Part shown: positions 26,248 to 36,205 of the stretch, one piece after another | How positions within the stretch are numbered: position 1 is the first letter of the stretch | How the letters are laid out: each line of letters opens with the position of its first letter | Assembly (NCBI GenBank): GCA_018607135.1 | Contig: JABBCA010000104.1 | Location: forward strand, 62,001 to 126,000 | Reading direction: 5' to 3' | Origin: Opitutales bacterium | Lineage (GTDB): Bacteria; Verrucomicrobiota; Verrucomicrobiia; Opitutales; Coraliomargaritaceae | DNA: 64,000 bases | The notes under the pieces: model-generated | Seen by the model: only the letters and a program-made list of their open reading frames with translations | Database searches by the model: none | What the model was told of the DNA's origin: nothing | Position numbers and translations under genes: made by a program

Positions 26248-26628
26248 ATGAGCGACTTACCAACCGACCTTCTATATACCAAGGACCACGAGTGGATTCG
26301 ATTGAATGATGATGGCACCGCAACAGTTGGCATCACTCATTACGCACAAGAGAGTTTAGGGGACATCACCTTTGTTGAATTTCCAGAAGTGGGTGACTCA
26401 GTCGATGCTGGCGAAACCTTCGGCGTTGTGGAATCGGTTAAAGCTGCTTCCGATTTATATATGCCGATAGATGCAGAAGTCATTGAAATCAATGAAGAGG
26501 CGGATGCGTCTCCTGAACTTCTCAATCAAGACGCTTTCGGTGCTGGCTGGTTGCTGAAGATTAAGATTCTAGACGACTCGCAACTCGCCGAATTATTGAA
26601 GCCAGAAGCGTATAACGAATTAATCTAG
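26248..26628 (+). CDS. gcvH: Glycine cleavage system H protein
   Basis: This 126-residue lipoyl carrier shuttles the aminomethyl group between the P, T and L proteins. The lipoylated residue is K65 in V-V-E-S-V-K-A-A-S-D-L-Y; the opening Y-T-K-D-H-E-W-I is typical. gcvT and gcvP are not in this window, so the system is scattered. It precedes speA by 72 bases. No glycine riboswitch is visible in the short upstream gap. Confidence 0.97.
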   Translation: MSDLPTDLLYTKDHEWIRLNDDGTATVGITHYAQESLGDITFVEFPEVGDSVDAGETFGVVESVKAASDLYMPIDAEVIEINEEADASPELLNQDAFGAGWLLKIKILDDSQLAELLKPEAYNELI

Positions 26629-26700
26629 CAGTTCATTCACTAGCTCAAGGCCGGCGGCGAGCATTCACCGCAATCTACACCCACTTCGAGAGTCACTTTA

Positions 26701-28629
<1,929 letters not shown>

Positions 28630-28674
28630 GGATGCTGTGTGGTGTCTGATCTTGCTCAGGCTGCAAGCATGTTA

Positions 28675-28692
28675 GCGCGAGCAAGCTCGCGC
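28675..28692. repeat. GC-rich palindrome between speA and rmuC
   Basis: GCGCGAGC-AA-GCTCGCGC is a perfect 8-bp inverted repeat at the junction of two convergent genes. With no T-run it looks more like a REP-type palindrome than a terminator, though it could stall polymerase from both sides. Confidence 0.6.
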
Positions 28693-28696
28693 ATTA

Positions 28697-30016
28697 CTAA
28701 GAGTCTGTAGTTTCTTCTTTCGGCAGTGTCGGAATCTTCTCAATGGCTTTGGTTTCTGGGAGTGGTTCTGATGACGAACTGTCGAGACCTTCGAATTTCT
28801 TGGCAGTGACGAGCAATCGACTTTCCATAGAGTTGATGGCTTTGTTATAATGTCCGACGGATTGATCGAGGCTCTTGCCGAGTTTTGCGAAGTGTCCCGC
28901 GACGACGCCTATGCGATCATAGAGCTCCTTACCTAGGTTTGCAATTTCTTTGGCTTCACGGGCAATGGCTTCCTGCTGCCAACCGTAGGCGATGGCCTTG
29001 AGTAGCGCGATGAGTGTGGTCGGGGTGGCAATGATCACTTGATTGTCGACGCCCTGTTCGATGAGAAGCGGATCTTGCTCCAGTGCGGCACTGAAGATGG
29101 TTTCATTGGGAATGAAGAGCACCACAAATTCGGGCGCGTTCTCGAATTGATTCCAGTAGGCTTTGGCGGATAAACCTTTGATGTGCTCACGGACATGTCG
29201 TGCGTGGGCACGCATGCGCTCGGTTTGCACGTCTGGATCCTCTGCTTCCAATGCGTCGAGGTAGGCTGCGAGCGGCACCTTGGAATCGACCACCACTTGT
29301 CGTCCATTGGGCAAATTGATGAGCATGTCTGGGCGTTGGCGTTGGCCGTCTTCGGTGTCGACCGAGGTCTGTTCTTGAAAGTCCACTCGGTTGAGCATAC
29401 CCGCCATTTCGACGGTGCGACGAAGTTGCATCTCGCCCCACTGGCCGCGCACCTGTGGCGCGCGTAGTGCTTGCACAAGACTGCCTGTGGTTTTGCTGAG
29501 TTGGTTTTGTGAGCTAACGAGGCTTTCCAGTTGTTGCTTAAGACTGGCGTCCGTAGCTGCGCGACGCTCTTCGATTTGACCCACTCGTTCGTTAAAAATT
29601 TTCAATGCTTCACCAACTGGCTCGATCGTCTTATTGATAGCTTGCTGGCGCTTCTCAAGGTCGCCTTTGGCACCTTCTTGGTATTTTTCGAGGTTTTCTT
29701 TGGCGAGTTTGAGGAAGGATTCGTTGTTTTTAGAGAGAGCCTCAGAGGAGAGCGCCTTGAAGCTGTCCTGCAACTTGGCCCTGGCGTCTTCAAGTAAGGC
29801 GAGTTTTTCTGCGGCGGCTTTGAGCTCGGCTTCGCGTTGCGCTTCGATGCGGGCCAGTGCTTCTTTAGTAGCTACGTGCTGATCACGTAGTTCGTTGCGC
29901 TCGGCTTCGGTTTGTTCGAGTCTGGCTTTGATATTTTTCTGAGCGCTCCCGAGAGCTAAGAATACGAGCCCTGCTCCGAGTATGACGCCAACGATGACTC
30001 CGACCAAAATTTCCAT
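28697..30016 (-). CDS. rmuC: RmuC family DNA recombination protein
   Basis: The product has 439 residues from the ATG at 30016, which begins right at the single N-terminal membrane helix; the ORF extends to 30067. A long coiled coil spans about 25-190. The RmuC domain follows, with R-G-Q-W-G-E-M-Q-L, R-P-D-M-L-I-N-L-P, V-V-D-S-K-V-P-L and a later F-I-P-N-E. RmuC limits inversion/recombination at repeats and has a restriction-endonuclease-like core. The G-A-A-G-G-A sequence touching the start is too close to be a good ribosome site. Confidence 0.93.
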   Translation of the reverse strand: MEILVGVIVGVILGAGLVFLALGSAQKNIKARLEQTEAERNELRDQHVATKEALARIEAQREAELKAAAEKLALLEDARAKLQDSFKALSSEALSKNNESFLKLAKENLEKYQEGAKGDLEKRQQAINKTIEPVGEALKIFNERVGQIEERRAATDASLKQQLESLVSSQNQLSKTTGSLVQALRAPQVRGQWGEMQLRRTVEMAGMLNRVDFQEQTSVDTEDGQRQRPDMLINLPNGRQVVVDSKVPLAAYLDALEAEDPDVQTERMRAHARHVREHIKGLSAKAYWNQFENAPEFVVLFIPNETIFSAALEQDPLLIEQGVDNQVIIATPTTLIALLKAIAYGWQQEAIAREAKEIANLGKELYDRIGVVAGHFAKLGKSLDQSVGHYNKAINSMESRLLVTAKKFEGLDSSSSEPLPETKAIEKIPTLPKEETTDS

Positions 30017-30105
30017 TCCTTCATTGAGTCGAGTTTCTTGTAACAGGCAATCACGACTTTGGTTCAATACTTGACTAATGAAGTTTATCGGCTGAGTGTG
30101 CGCGC

Positions 30106-30480
30106 GTGTTTACCCGTCCTCAAGTGAATCCACGACTGCCATCGCTTATGCGTTTGCTTGCCTTTGGTCTTGTGTTGTTGGTGCTCATGTTGACGTTTGC
30201 AACTGTAAGTCCAGTGTTTCACCAAGCTTTGCATGTCGATGCAGAGAGCCATCCGTGTGAAGGTCATTCGCATCAGGTTCCTAGTGATTCAGATGTGGAT
30301 CATAGCTGTGCGGTGACACTTTTTGATAGGGGTGGTATGACGGTGATGCTTGTTGTGGAATTGCCACAACGTGCCGATCTGCTGCTAGGTGTGGTCTCGC
30401 AGGTGACTGAGACGAATTGGATTGGCCAGGCTCCGATTCGCTTGTGCAGCCGAGCGCCACCGATTGAAGGTCTTGTTTAA
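30106..30480 (+). CDS. Small His/Cys-containing membrane or secreted protein upstream of the zinc-type receptor
   Basis: The product has 124 residues from a GTG at 30106; an ATG at 30148 just before the hydrophobic helix is equally likely. The helix (L-L-A-F-G-L-V-L-L-V-L-M-L) is followed by a metal-ligand cluster: H-Q-A-L-H, then H-P-C-E-G-H-S-H and D-H-S-C-A-V-T-L-F. I see no catalytic motif. The layout resembles DUF2946-type small proteins seen beside metal TonB receptors. It precedes the receptor gene by 94 bases, so a role in binding or sensing zinc or copper in the periplasm is inferred. Confidence 0.6.
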   Translation: MFTRPQVNPRLPSLMRLLAFGLVLLVLMLTFATVSPVFHQALHVDAESHPCEGHSHQVPSDSDVDHSCAVTLFDRGGMTVMLVVELPQRADLLLGVVSQVTETNWIGQAPIRLCSRAPPIEGLV

Positions 30481-30574
30481 GTAATGATGTAGATACGAGC
30501 ACACGGCTCGATCTCTTATACGGCTGCGCGCGAAGTGCGCACGCAGCTCAACAAAACTCTTTCAATCTCTTTCA

Positions 30575-32638
30575 ATGAATCGCAAATGTATACTAACTGG
30601 TGCCGTGCTGTGCACTACAATGGGCATCGCCCAAAACTTAAACGCAGATGAGCCTGTTGGGCCTATCTATGAACTGGATGATTATATCGTGTCGGCGGGG
30701 CCAGGACTGCGCTCGCTGTCTGATTATGCTTCGCCGATCAGTGTAATCACCAATGAGGAATTAGCTCGCGAAAGTGGCGGCACTTTAGGGGCGGTTTTAG
30801 ACTGGCAACCTGGAGTGACTGCCACTTCGTTTGGCGCAGGGGCGAGTCGGCCCGTGTTGCGCGGTTTTGATGGGCCACGCGTGCGTATTATGGAGTCGGG
30901 TATTGAGGCGATTGATGTTTCAGATACGAGTCCTGATCACGGTGTTGCGGTGGAGCCGTTGCTTATGGAGCGTATTGAAGTGCTACGTGGTCCGAGCACT
31001 TTGCTTTATGGCGGCTCGGCAATAGGTGGAGCTGTCAACGTCGTCGGCAAAGAGATTCCGCGCCAGCCTGTGGACACAAAGGGCTATGAGGGTGCTTTTG
31101 AAACTCGCTATGATACGGTTTCTAATAGCGAAACTTATCTTGGCTTTGCGACCGTGGGGCAAGAGCGTTGGGCAGTCACGATTACTGGTTTGGATCGCGA
31201 TGCGGAGGATTATGAAATCCCGAGTGATGCGCGTGAAGAAGACGCAGAGGGTGGCAGGCTAGAAAACAGCTTTGTTGAAACCCAGCTGTATTCTGTGGGT
31301 GCGAGTTGGTTTTTTGCTAACAATAGCCGTATCGGATTTTCCGTATCCGATTATTCGTCGTTGTATGGAGTCCCTGGGCATGGGCACCACGGGCATGAAG
31401 AAGAGCATGAAGAAGAGCATGAAGAGGAAGAGCATGAAGAGGAAGAACATGACGAAGAGGAAAGCGTGGCTATTGATTTGGAGCGCCAGCGATATGACTT
31501 GGAGCTCGAGGTAGTCGACCCTACCGACTGGATTGATGTCTTTCGTCTGCGACTCGGTTATACTGATTATCAGCATCGCGAGTTGGAAGGCTCTGAAATT
31601 GGGACAGTTTTTGAGCGTGAGGGCTGGGAGCTTCGTGGTGAAGTAGCCCATTCAAAACTTGGTTTTTTTGATGATGGTGTTTTTGGCATTCAAATTTCAG
31701 ACACCGATTTCTCAGCGATCGGAGAGGAAGCGTTTACACCACCATCGAACACAAAGATTCAGTCAGCTTTTTTCAGTGAGCATATTCACGGCAAGGTCTT
31801 GCGTTACGAGCTGGGAGGACGAGTGGAGCGTAGTGAGGTCTCTGCTGAAACCGATGCGAGTGGTTACGATGAGCTTGCCTTTAGTCTCGCATTTGCGACG
31901 ACATGGCAGATCGATTCGAATAATTCTCTATCTTTGGTGCTACAGAGATCTCAGCGCCATCCGAGTTCAACGGAGCTCTATGCGGATGGGCCTCATCTTG
32001 CGACGAGTCAATATGAAATCGGAGATGCGGATTTAGAGAAAGAAACCGCGTATGGTATCGATTTGACTTATCGTGCCCATTACGACCGTTGGCAGGCTGA
32101 GGTTTCGGCGTTTTATACTTATTTCGAAGACTATATCTTTGCACAGGATCAAGGTTTTGAAACCGATGAGTTGGAGACTTATCAGTTCATCGCGACGGAT
32201 GCCGAGTTCTATGGAATTGAGGCGCAGGTCGATTATGAGTTTTTTAAATCGGACAGCAGCACGGTGCTCTTGAGTCTGATGGCAGACGCTGTTTTCGCGC
32301 GCGATCTGGATGCAAACGAGGACCTTCCACGTATTCCTGCACCGCGTATTGGCAGTCGCCTCGGTTGGATTCGCGGTAATTGGGATGCGGGCTTGGAGTT
32401 GCGCTACTCATTTGAGCAGGATGATACAGCAGCTGAAGAGTCGGCGACCGACGGCTACACTCAGCTCAATGCTGATTTTCGCTATCGTCATGATTTAGGC
32501 AATGGCATGGCGGTGGTTTGGTTTGTGCGTGCCGACAATTTACTTGATGAAGAAATTCGGAATCATACCTCGTTCCTTAAGGATGAGGCACCATTGCCAG
32601 GGCGTAATTTTACGCTTGGTGGACGATTCGAGTTTTAA
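30575..32638 (+). CDS. TonB-dependent outer-membrane receptor of the zinc (ZnuD-like) type
   Basis: The product has 687 residues. Signal peptide, TonB-box-like D-D-Y-I-V-S-A, then a plug domain (about 45-155) with R-P-V-L-R-G-F-D-G-P-R-V-R, S-P-D-H-G-V-A-V-E-P-L and I-E-V-L-R-G-P-S-T-L-L-Y-G; this combination is characteristic of ZnuD. The barrel carries a His/Glu stretch at 268-297 (H-G-H-H-G-H followed by E-E-E-H units), as in ZnuD's zinc-capturing loop. The C-terminal strand ends in F-E-F. It probably imports zinc, powered by TonB-ExbBD. No Zur box is recognised upstream. Confidence 0.88.
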   Translation: MNRKCILTGAVLCTTMGIAQNLNADEPVGPIYELDDYIVSAGPGLRSLSDYASPISVITNEELARESGGTLGAVLDWQPGVTATSFGAGASRPVLRGFDGPRVRIMESGIEAIDVSDTSPDHGVAVEPLLMERIEVLRGPSTLLYGGSAIGGAVNVVGKEIPRQPVDTKGYEGAFETRYDTVSNSETYLGFATVGQERWAVTITGLDRDAEDYEIPSDAREEDAEGGRLENSFVETQLYSVGASWFFANNSRIGFSVSDYSSLYGVPGHGHHGHEEEHEEEHEEEEHEEEEHDEEESVAIDLERQRYDLELEVVDPTDWIDVFRLRLGYTDYQHRELEGSEIGTVFEREGWELRGEVAHSKLGFFDDGVFGIQISDTDFSAIGEEAFTPPSNTKIQSAFFSEHIHGKVLRYELGGRVERSEVSAETDASGYDELAFSLAFATTWQIDSNNSLSLVLQRSQRHPSSTELYADGPHLATSQYEIGDADLEKETAYGIDLTYRAHYDRWQAEVSAFYTYFEDYIFAQDQGFETDELETYQFIATDAEFYGIEAQVDYEFFKSDSSTVLLSLMADAVFARDLDANEDLPRIPAPRIGSRLGWIRGNWDAGLELRYSFEQDDTAAEESATDGYTQLNADFRYRHDLGNGMAVVWFVRADNLLDEEIRNHTSFLKDEAPLPGRNFTLGGRFEF

Positions 32639-32656
32639 AGCCGAGTCGCTATGCGA

Positions 32657-32707
32657 TGTAGGGGTGCGACGTTTAAACTGACATGCGCGTTGAGTCGCGC
32701 CCCTACA
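32657..32707. repeat. REPIN-like inverted repeat, GTAGGGGCGCGAC family (copy 2)
   Basis: TGTAGGGGTGCGAC (32657-32670) is mirrored by GTCGCGCCCCTACA (32694-32707). The right arm matches copy 1 over 22 bases with two mismatches. It sits between the receptor gene and the DUF5069 gene. Confidence 0.8.
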
Positions 32708-32761
32708 TTTTATGAATTCGGGTCTTGTCGTTGTTGGCTGAGTCGGAACAAAGTTTAAGTT

Positions 32762-33262
32762 ATGACTGATCAAGACTTTGGACCTACTGGTGAAATTTGC
32801 TTCGACCTCCCGTCTCCATATGAGCCACATCCTTGTGGGCTGTTGCACTTACCTCGTTTCATCGCGAAGTGCCGTAAACATTTAGCGGGTGATTTGCCGA
32901 AGTCCTATCAGAAGAATTTCTGCCGTGGCTTTGATCGTTTTCTATCCATGCATTTAGATATCGAGCCGAAGCAGGTGCTCACTGCAGTTGAACAAGCGGG
33001 GGACGATGAGATCGAGTTGGATCGTCTGTTGGGGGAGTTTTTCCCTGAGAATTTAAAAGTAGTGGAGTGGAATCGTGAAGTTACTCACAAGGGGCAAACA
33101 GTTGCTGGACGTGAGTTCCTTGCGGAGTCGTTAACCAACATGGGAACGCCAGAGATGATTGGTAAAATTGACTCAGTTATGGATATGATCGACTTCGACG
33201 AGGGTCGTATTCCGGGTTTTTCTGATCAGCGCCGCCGTGAGTGGGAAGCTGCTCAGGGCTAA
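32762..33262 (+). CDS. DUF5069 domain protein
   Basis: The product has 166 residues. It matches the DUF5069 pattern: a Pro-rich opening, then G-L-L-H-L-P-R-F-I-A-K-C-R, and R-G-F-D-R-F-L near residue 60. The C-terminal half is helical, with W-N-R-E and a D-F-D-E-G-R-I-P-G-F tail. The family is frequent in Verrucomicrobiota and Planctomycetota and has no assigned function. It is a cytosolic protein by sequence. Confidence 0.8.
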   Translation: MTDQDFGPTGEICFDLPSPYEPHPCGLLHLPRFIAKCRKHLAGDLPKSYQKNFCRGFDRFLSMHLDIEPKQVLTAVEQAGDDEIELDRLLGEFFPENLKVVEWNREVTHKGQTVAGREFLAESLTNMGTPEMIGKIDSVMDMIDFDEGRIPGFSDQRRREWEAAQG

Positions 33263-33357
33263 GTTTGGTCGGTGCTTACAGTGTGGACATTCTTGTCCGT
33301 AGCAGTAGAGCCTAGTCTTTTTAGACAGATGCAGGGATGTCCTTGCTCTTTTGGCAG

Positions 33358-33392
33358 TAAAAAGCCCCTCGGTCCGAAGACCGAAGGGCTTT
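33358..33392 (-). terminator. Rho-independent terminator of the sigma factor gene
   Basis: AAAGCCC..CGGTC pairs with GACCG..GGGCTTT around CGAA (33361-33392) and runs into TTTTTA on the minus strand, 27 bases past the stop. Confidence 0.85.
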
Positions 33393-33418
33393 ACCTTTAA
33401 CAAACAACGTGGGTGAAA

Positions 33419-34450
33419 TCAATTGGTCGCGCCCTGTGAGCTAAAGAACTCTTTGAGGACTTCCATCTTTTTTTGTTCGATGCGCTCTTCTTGCACTTCT
33501 TCTTTGGAGCGTTGGCGTTCGTTTTCAGTCATGATTCGGCGCATCTTATGGATGGCAATGTTCTGAATTTGGCGGACACGCTCGCGGGTGATTTCAAATT
33601 TTTCTCCGACTTCCTCAAGTGTAAGTGGTCGACTTCCGTCGAGCCCGAAGCGTAGTTGGATGATTTCGCCCTCTCGTTCGTCGAGTAGACCGATCACGGA
33701 AGTGATGTCGTTGCTGATGGACTTCCCTTCGAGATTTTCGAGTGGGGTCGTTTGGTTTTCATCGCCCACGAGCTCACCGAAGCTGGTATCGCCGTCTTCG
33801 CCGACGGGTGCGTCAAGTGACGCTGGGCGAACGCTAACGGACTTGAGGTGTGCGATCTTGTTGACCGGTATGTCCATTGTGTAGGCAATTTCTTCGTCGG
33901 TCGGTTCGCGGTCGAGCTCGTCTGCGAGCTGTGCGGTGACTTTACGGATCTTCGCGATCTTGTCCACAAGGTGCACTGGGAGGCGAATGGTCTTACTTTG
34001 ATTCGCGAGCGCACGCTTGATTGATTGTTTGATCCACCAAGCTGCGTAAGTGCTGAGTTTTCCGCCCTTGGACGGGTCAAAGCGCTCCACAGCCTTCACT
34101 AGACCTATGTTGCCTTCGCTGATTAGATCTAGAAGTGGTAGACCGAAATTGTTGTAGTCGTGGGCGATCTTTACCACGAGGCGTAGGTTGGCTGAGATCA
34201 TGTGGTCTCGCGCGGCTTTGTCGCCTTTTTGGATGCGAGCGGCCAACTGAATCTCTTCTTTTGGTGTGAGGAGGGGAGTTTTGGCTATCTCCTGCATGTA
34301 GGTCCGCATTACATTACGGTCTGCCGATGGGAGCTCACGAACATCGGTGATTGTTTCTGCACCTTCTGACTCGGAGCGTGGGACACGGGAGCGAGCTTGC
34401 GCTTGAGGACTACGAGTGCGGTTGTTTTTAGCTGTCGATGTCTGTGTCAT
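33419..34450 (-). CDS. RNA polymerase sigma-70 factor, RpoD/SigA-like (group 1 or 2)
   Basis: The product has 343 residues. Region 1.2 is near R-T-Y-M-Q-E-I-A-K-T-P-L-L-T. Region 2 has N-L-R-L-V-V-K-I-A and G-N-I-G-L-V-K-A-V-E-R-F-D, then Y-A-A-W-W-I-K-Q-S-I, the -10 recognition stretch. Region 4 has L-R-F-G-L-D-G and E-E-V-G-E-K-F-E-I-T-R-E-R-V-R-Q-I-Q, the -35 recognition helix. Region 1.1 and the non-conserved region of large RpoD are absent, and a 35-residue charged tail follows region 4. It could be the main vegetative sigma of this lineage or an RpoS-like alternative. Confidence 0.92.
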   Translation of the reverse strand: MTQTSTAKNNRTRSPQAQARSRVPRSESEGAETITDVRELPSADRNVMRTYMQEIAKTPLLTPKEEIQLAARIQKGDKAARDHMISANLRLVVKIAHDYNNFGLPLLDLISEGNIGLVKAVERFDPSKGGKLSTYAAWWIKQSIKRALANQSKTIRLPVHLVDKIAKIRKVTAQLADELDREPTDEEIAYTMDIPVNKIAHLKSVSVRPASLDAPVGEDGDTSFGELVGDENQTTPLENLEGKSISNDITSVIGLLDEREGEIIQLRFGLDGSRPLTLEEVGEKFEITRERVRQIQNIAIHKMRRIMTENERQRSKEEVQEERIEQKKMEVLKEFFSSQGATN

Positions 34451-34499
34451 GATTCTTAATTCGATTTATAGCGTTTGGTGCTATCAGTTGTGAGTTGTG

Positions 34500-34520
34500 A
34501 CATGGAAAAATATTCCATGT
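34500..34520. promoter_or_regulatory. Inverted repeat upstream of the sigma factor gene
   Basis: ACATGGAA (34500-34507) and TTCCATGT (34513-34520) form perfect 8-bp arms around AAATA, 50 bases before the sigma gene and 55 bases past the trpE stop. It could be an operator for the sigma gene or a weak trpE terminator; there is no strong T-run. Confidence 0.45.
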
Positions 34521-34575
34521 TTCATATACACATATCGAAGTAAGCGTGACTGCCTTACGAAAGATTCAATAAATC

Positions 34576-36069
34576 TTATGATTCAAACATCTTTTCAGCT
34601 AGAGCGACCGCTTTTAACATACCCTTAGCCTTGTTCACGGTTTCCATGAACTCGTTTTCAGGAACTGAGTCGGCAACGACTCCAGCGCCGGATTGAATGA
34701 AAATTTTACCGTCTTTGACGACTGCGGTGCGGATACCGATACAGGAATCGTGATTTCCGCCAAATCCAAAGTAGCCGAGTGCGCCACCGTAAATGCCGCG
34801 TTGGCTGTTTTCGAGCTCGGCGATAATCTGCAGGGCTCGCACCTTGGGCGCTCCACTAAGTGTTCCAGCAGGAAATGTGGCGCGCATCAGATCGTAAGCG
34901 GTCTTGTCCTCCGCAATGGTTCCCACGACTTGTGAGACAATGTGCATAACATGTGAATAACGCTCAATTGTCATGTAGTCTGGAACTGTAATTGAGCCAT
35001 ATTTGCACACACGACCGATATCGTTGCGGGCGAGGTCGACGAGCATGAGGTGTTCTGCCTTTTCCTTCTCGTCTGCGAGTAAATCTTCCTCAAGTGCAAG
35101 GTCTTCCGCCTCGGTTTTTCCACGATGGCGAGTGCCTGCGATGGGACGTATCTCGACTTGGTCGCCTGTGAGGCGAACATGCACCTCTGGGGAAGCTCCA
35201 ACTACGGAAAAATCGTCATCTTCCATGAGGAACATATAAGGCGACGGATTCACGGTGCGTAGGGCGCGATAGAGGTCAATCGGAGCGGGTTTAAATTCTT
35301 TTTCAAATCGTTGTGATAGAACGGTTTGTATGACATCTCCGGCGCGAACATATTCTTTAATACTGTCAACTGCGGCTTTGAAGCGTTCCTCGGTGAAATT
35401 GCCCTTTGGGACTGTGATTTCACCAGGTTCGGTGATAGGGCGATGGGTATACGGCAACGGCTGGTCTAATAAGTCGCTAATCCGTTCGATTTCAGCAGTC
35501 GCTTGAGTATAAGCGTCTTCCGTATTTCCGTCCTCGCAGTGTGCATGCACACAGATGCGTAGAACCTGTCTGACATGATCGAAAATGAGCACCGAATCAG
35601 TGATCAAATAGTAAAGAATTGGCACTTTGAGCGGGTTTTCCTCAGGCTTTTTGACCGTCGGCTCAATAGTGTGAATAAACTCGTGTCCTACGAAGCCAAC
35701 TGCGCCTCCTGAGAAGGGCGGCATGCCTGGTATCTCGACTGGAGTGTAGCGCGCCATCTCATTTTCGATGACTTGGAGAGGATCCTGTGGTGTCACCTCC
35801 GTTTTGACGCTGCCATCTTTGTGAGTAATCGTCAGTTCGTCTTCGAAAACGCGAATGACTTTGCGAGGGTCGGTGCCGACAAATGAAAAGCGGCTGATAT
35901 TTTCTCCGCCGACGATAGACTCGAAAAGAAAGGCTGGGCCACCGGTGCTGATTTTGGAATACGCGCCTAGTGGAGTTTCGCAATCAGCGGTAAGATCCAG
36001 ATACACTGGAATCGTGTTGCCTTGCTTGCACAGGGCATCGAATTCGGATCTGGAGGGCTGAATGCTCAT
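34576..36069 (-). CDS. trpE: Anthranilate synthase component I
   Basis: The product has 497 residues from the ATG at 36069, which starts M-S-I-Q-P-S; the ORF extends to 36099. It converts chorismate to anthranilate with ammonia from TrpG. Chorismate-binding signatures are I-Q-T-V-L-S-Q-R-F, P-S-P-Y-M-F, R-P-I-A-G-T-R-x-R-G and T-F-P-A-G-T-L-S-G-A-P-K. The N-terminal half has the P-V-Y-L-D-L-T tryptophan-feedback region. trpG and the rest of the pathway are not in the window. It follows purK, with an inverted repeat in between. Confidence 0.95.
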   Translation of the reverse strand: MSIQPSRSEFDALCKQGNTIPVYLDLTADCETPLGAYSKISTGGPAFLFESIVGGENISRFSFVGTDPRKVIRVFEDELTITHKDGSVKTEVTPQDPLQVIENEMARYTPVEIPGMPPFSGGAVGFVGHEFIHTIEPTVKKPEENPLKVPILYYLITDSVLIFDHVRQVLRICVHAHCEDGNTEDAYTQATAEIERISDLLDQPLPYTHRPITEPGEITVPKGNFTEERFKAAVDSIKEYVRAGDVIQTVLSQRFEKEFKPAPIDLYRALRTVNPSPYMFLMEDDDFSVVGASPEVHVRLTGDQVEIRPIAGTRHRGKTEAEDLALEEDLLADEKEKAEHLMLVDLARNDIGRVCKYGSITVPDYMTIERYSHVMHIVSQVVGTIAEDKTAYDLMRATFPAGTLSGAPKVRALQIIAELENSQRGIYGGALGYFGFGGNHDSCIGIRTAVVKDGKIFIQSGAGVVADSVPENEFMETVNKAKGMLKAVALAEKMFES

Positions 36070-36082
36070 GAGAAGGGAGCAA

Positions 36083-36205
36083 CGTTGAACATCGAACATT
36101 CAACGTCGAATCAATTTTTCAAATCGGTGGTAAATGGGCGCGGTTGTCCCCACTCGCCGTGGTTTTAGCCGTGTTGGAAATTCAGCGTTCGATGTTCAAA
36201 CGCCT
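36083..36205. repeat. Composite inverted repeat at the trpE-purK junction
   Basis: AACGTTGAACATCGAACATT (from 36083) recurs in inverted form as CAGCGTTCGATGTTCAAACG (36183-36202). The right arm runs into the purK stop. Arms of this TTGAACATCGAA type look like mobile or slippage-prone junction sequence; a role as an attenuator is not indicated. Confidence 0.5.
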
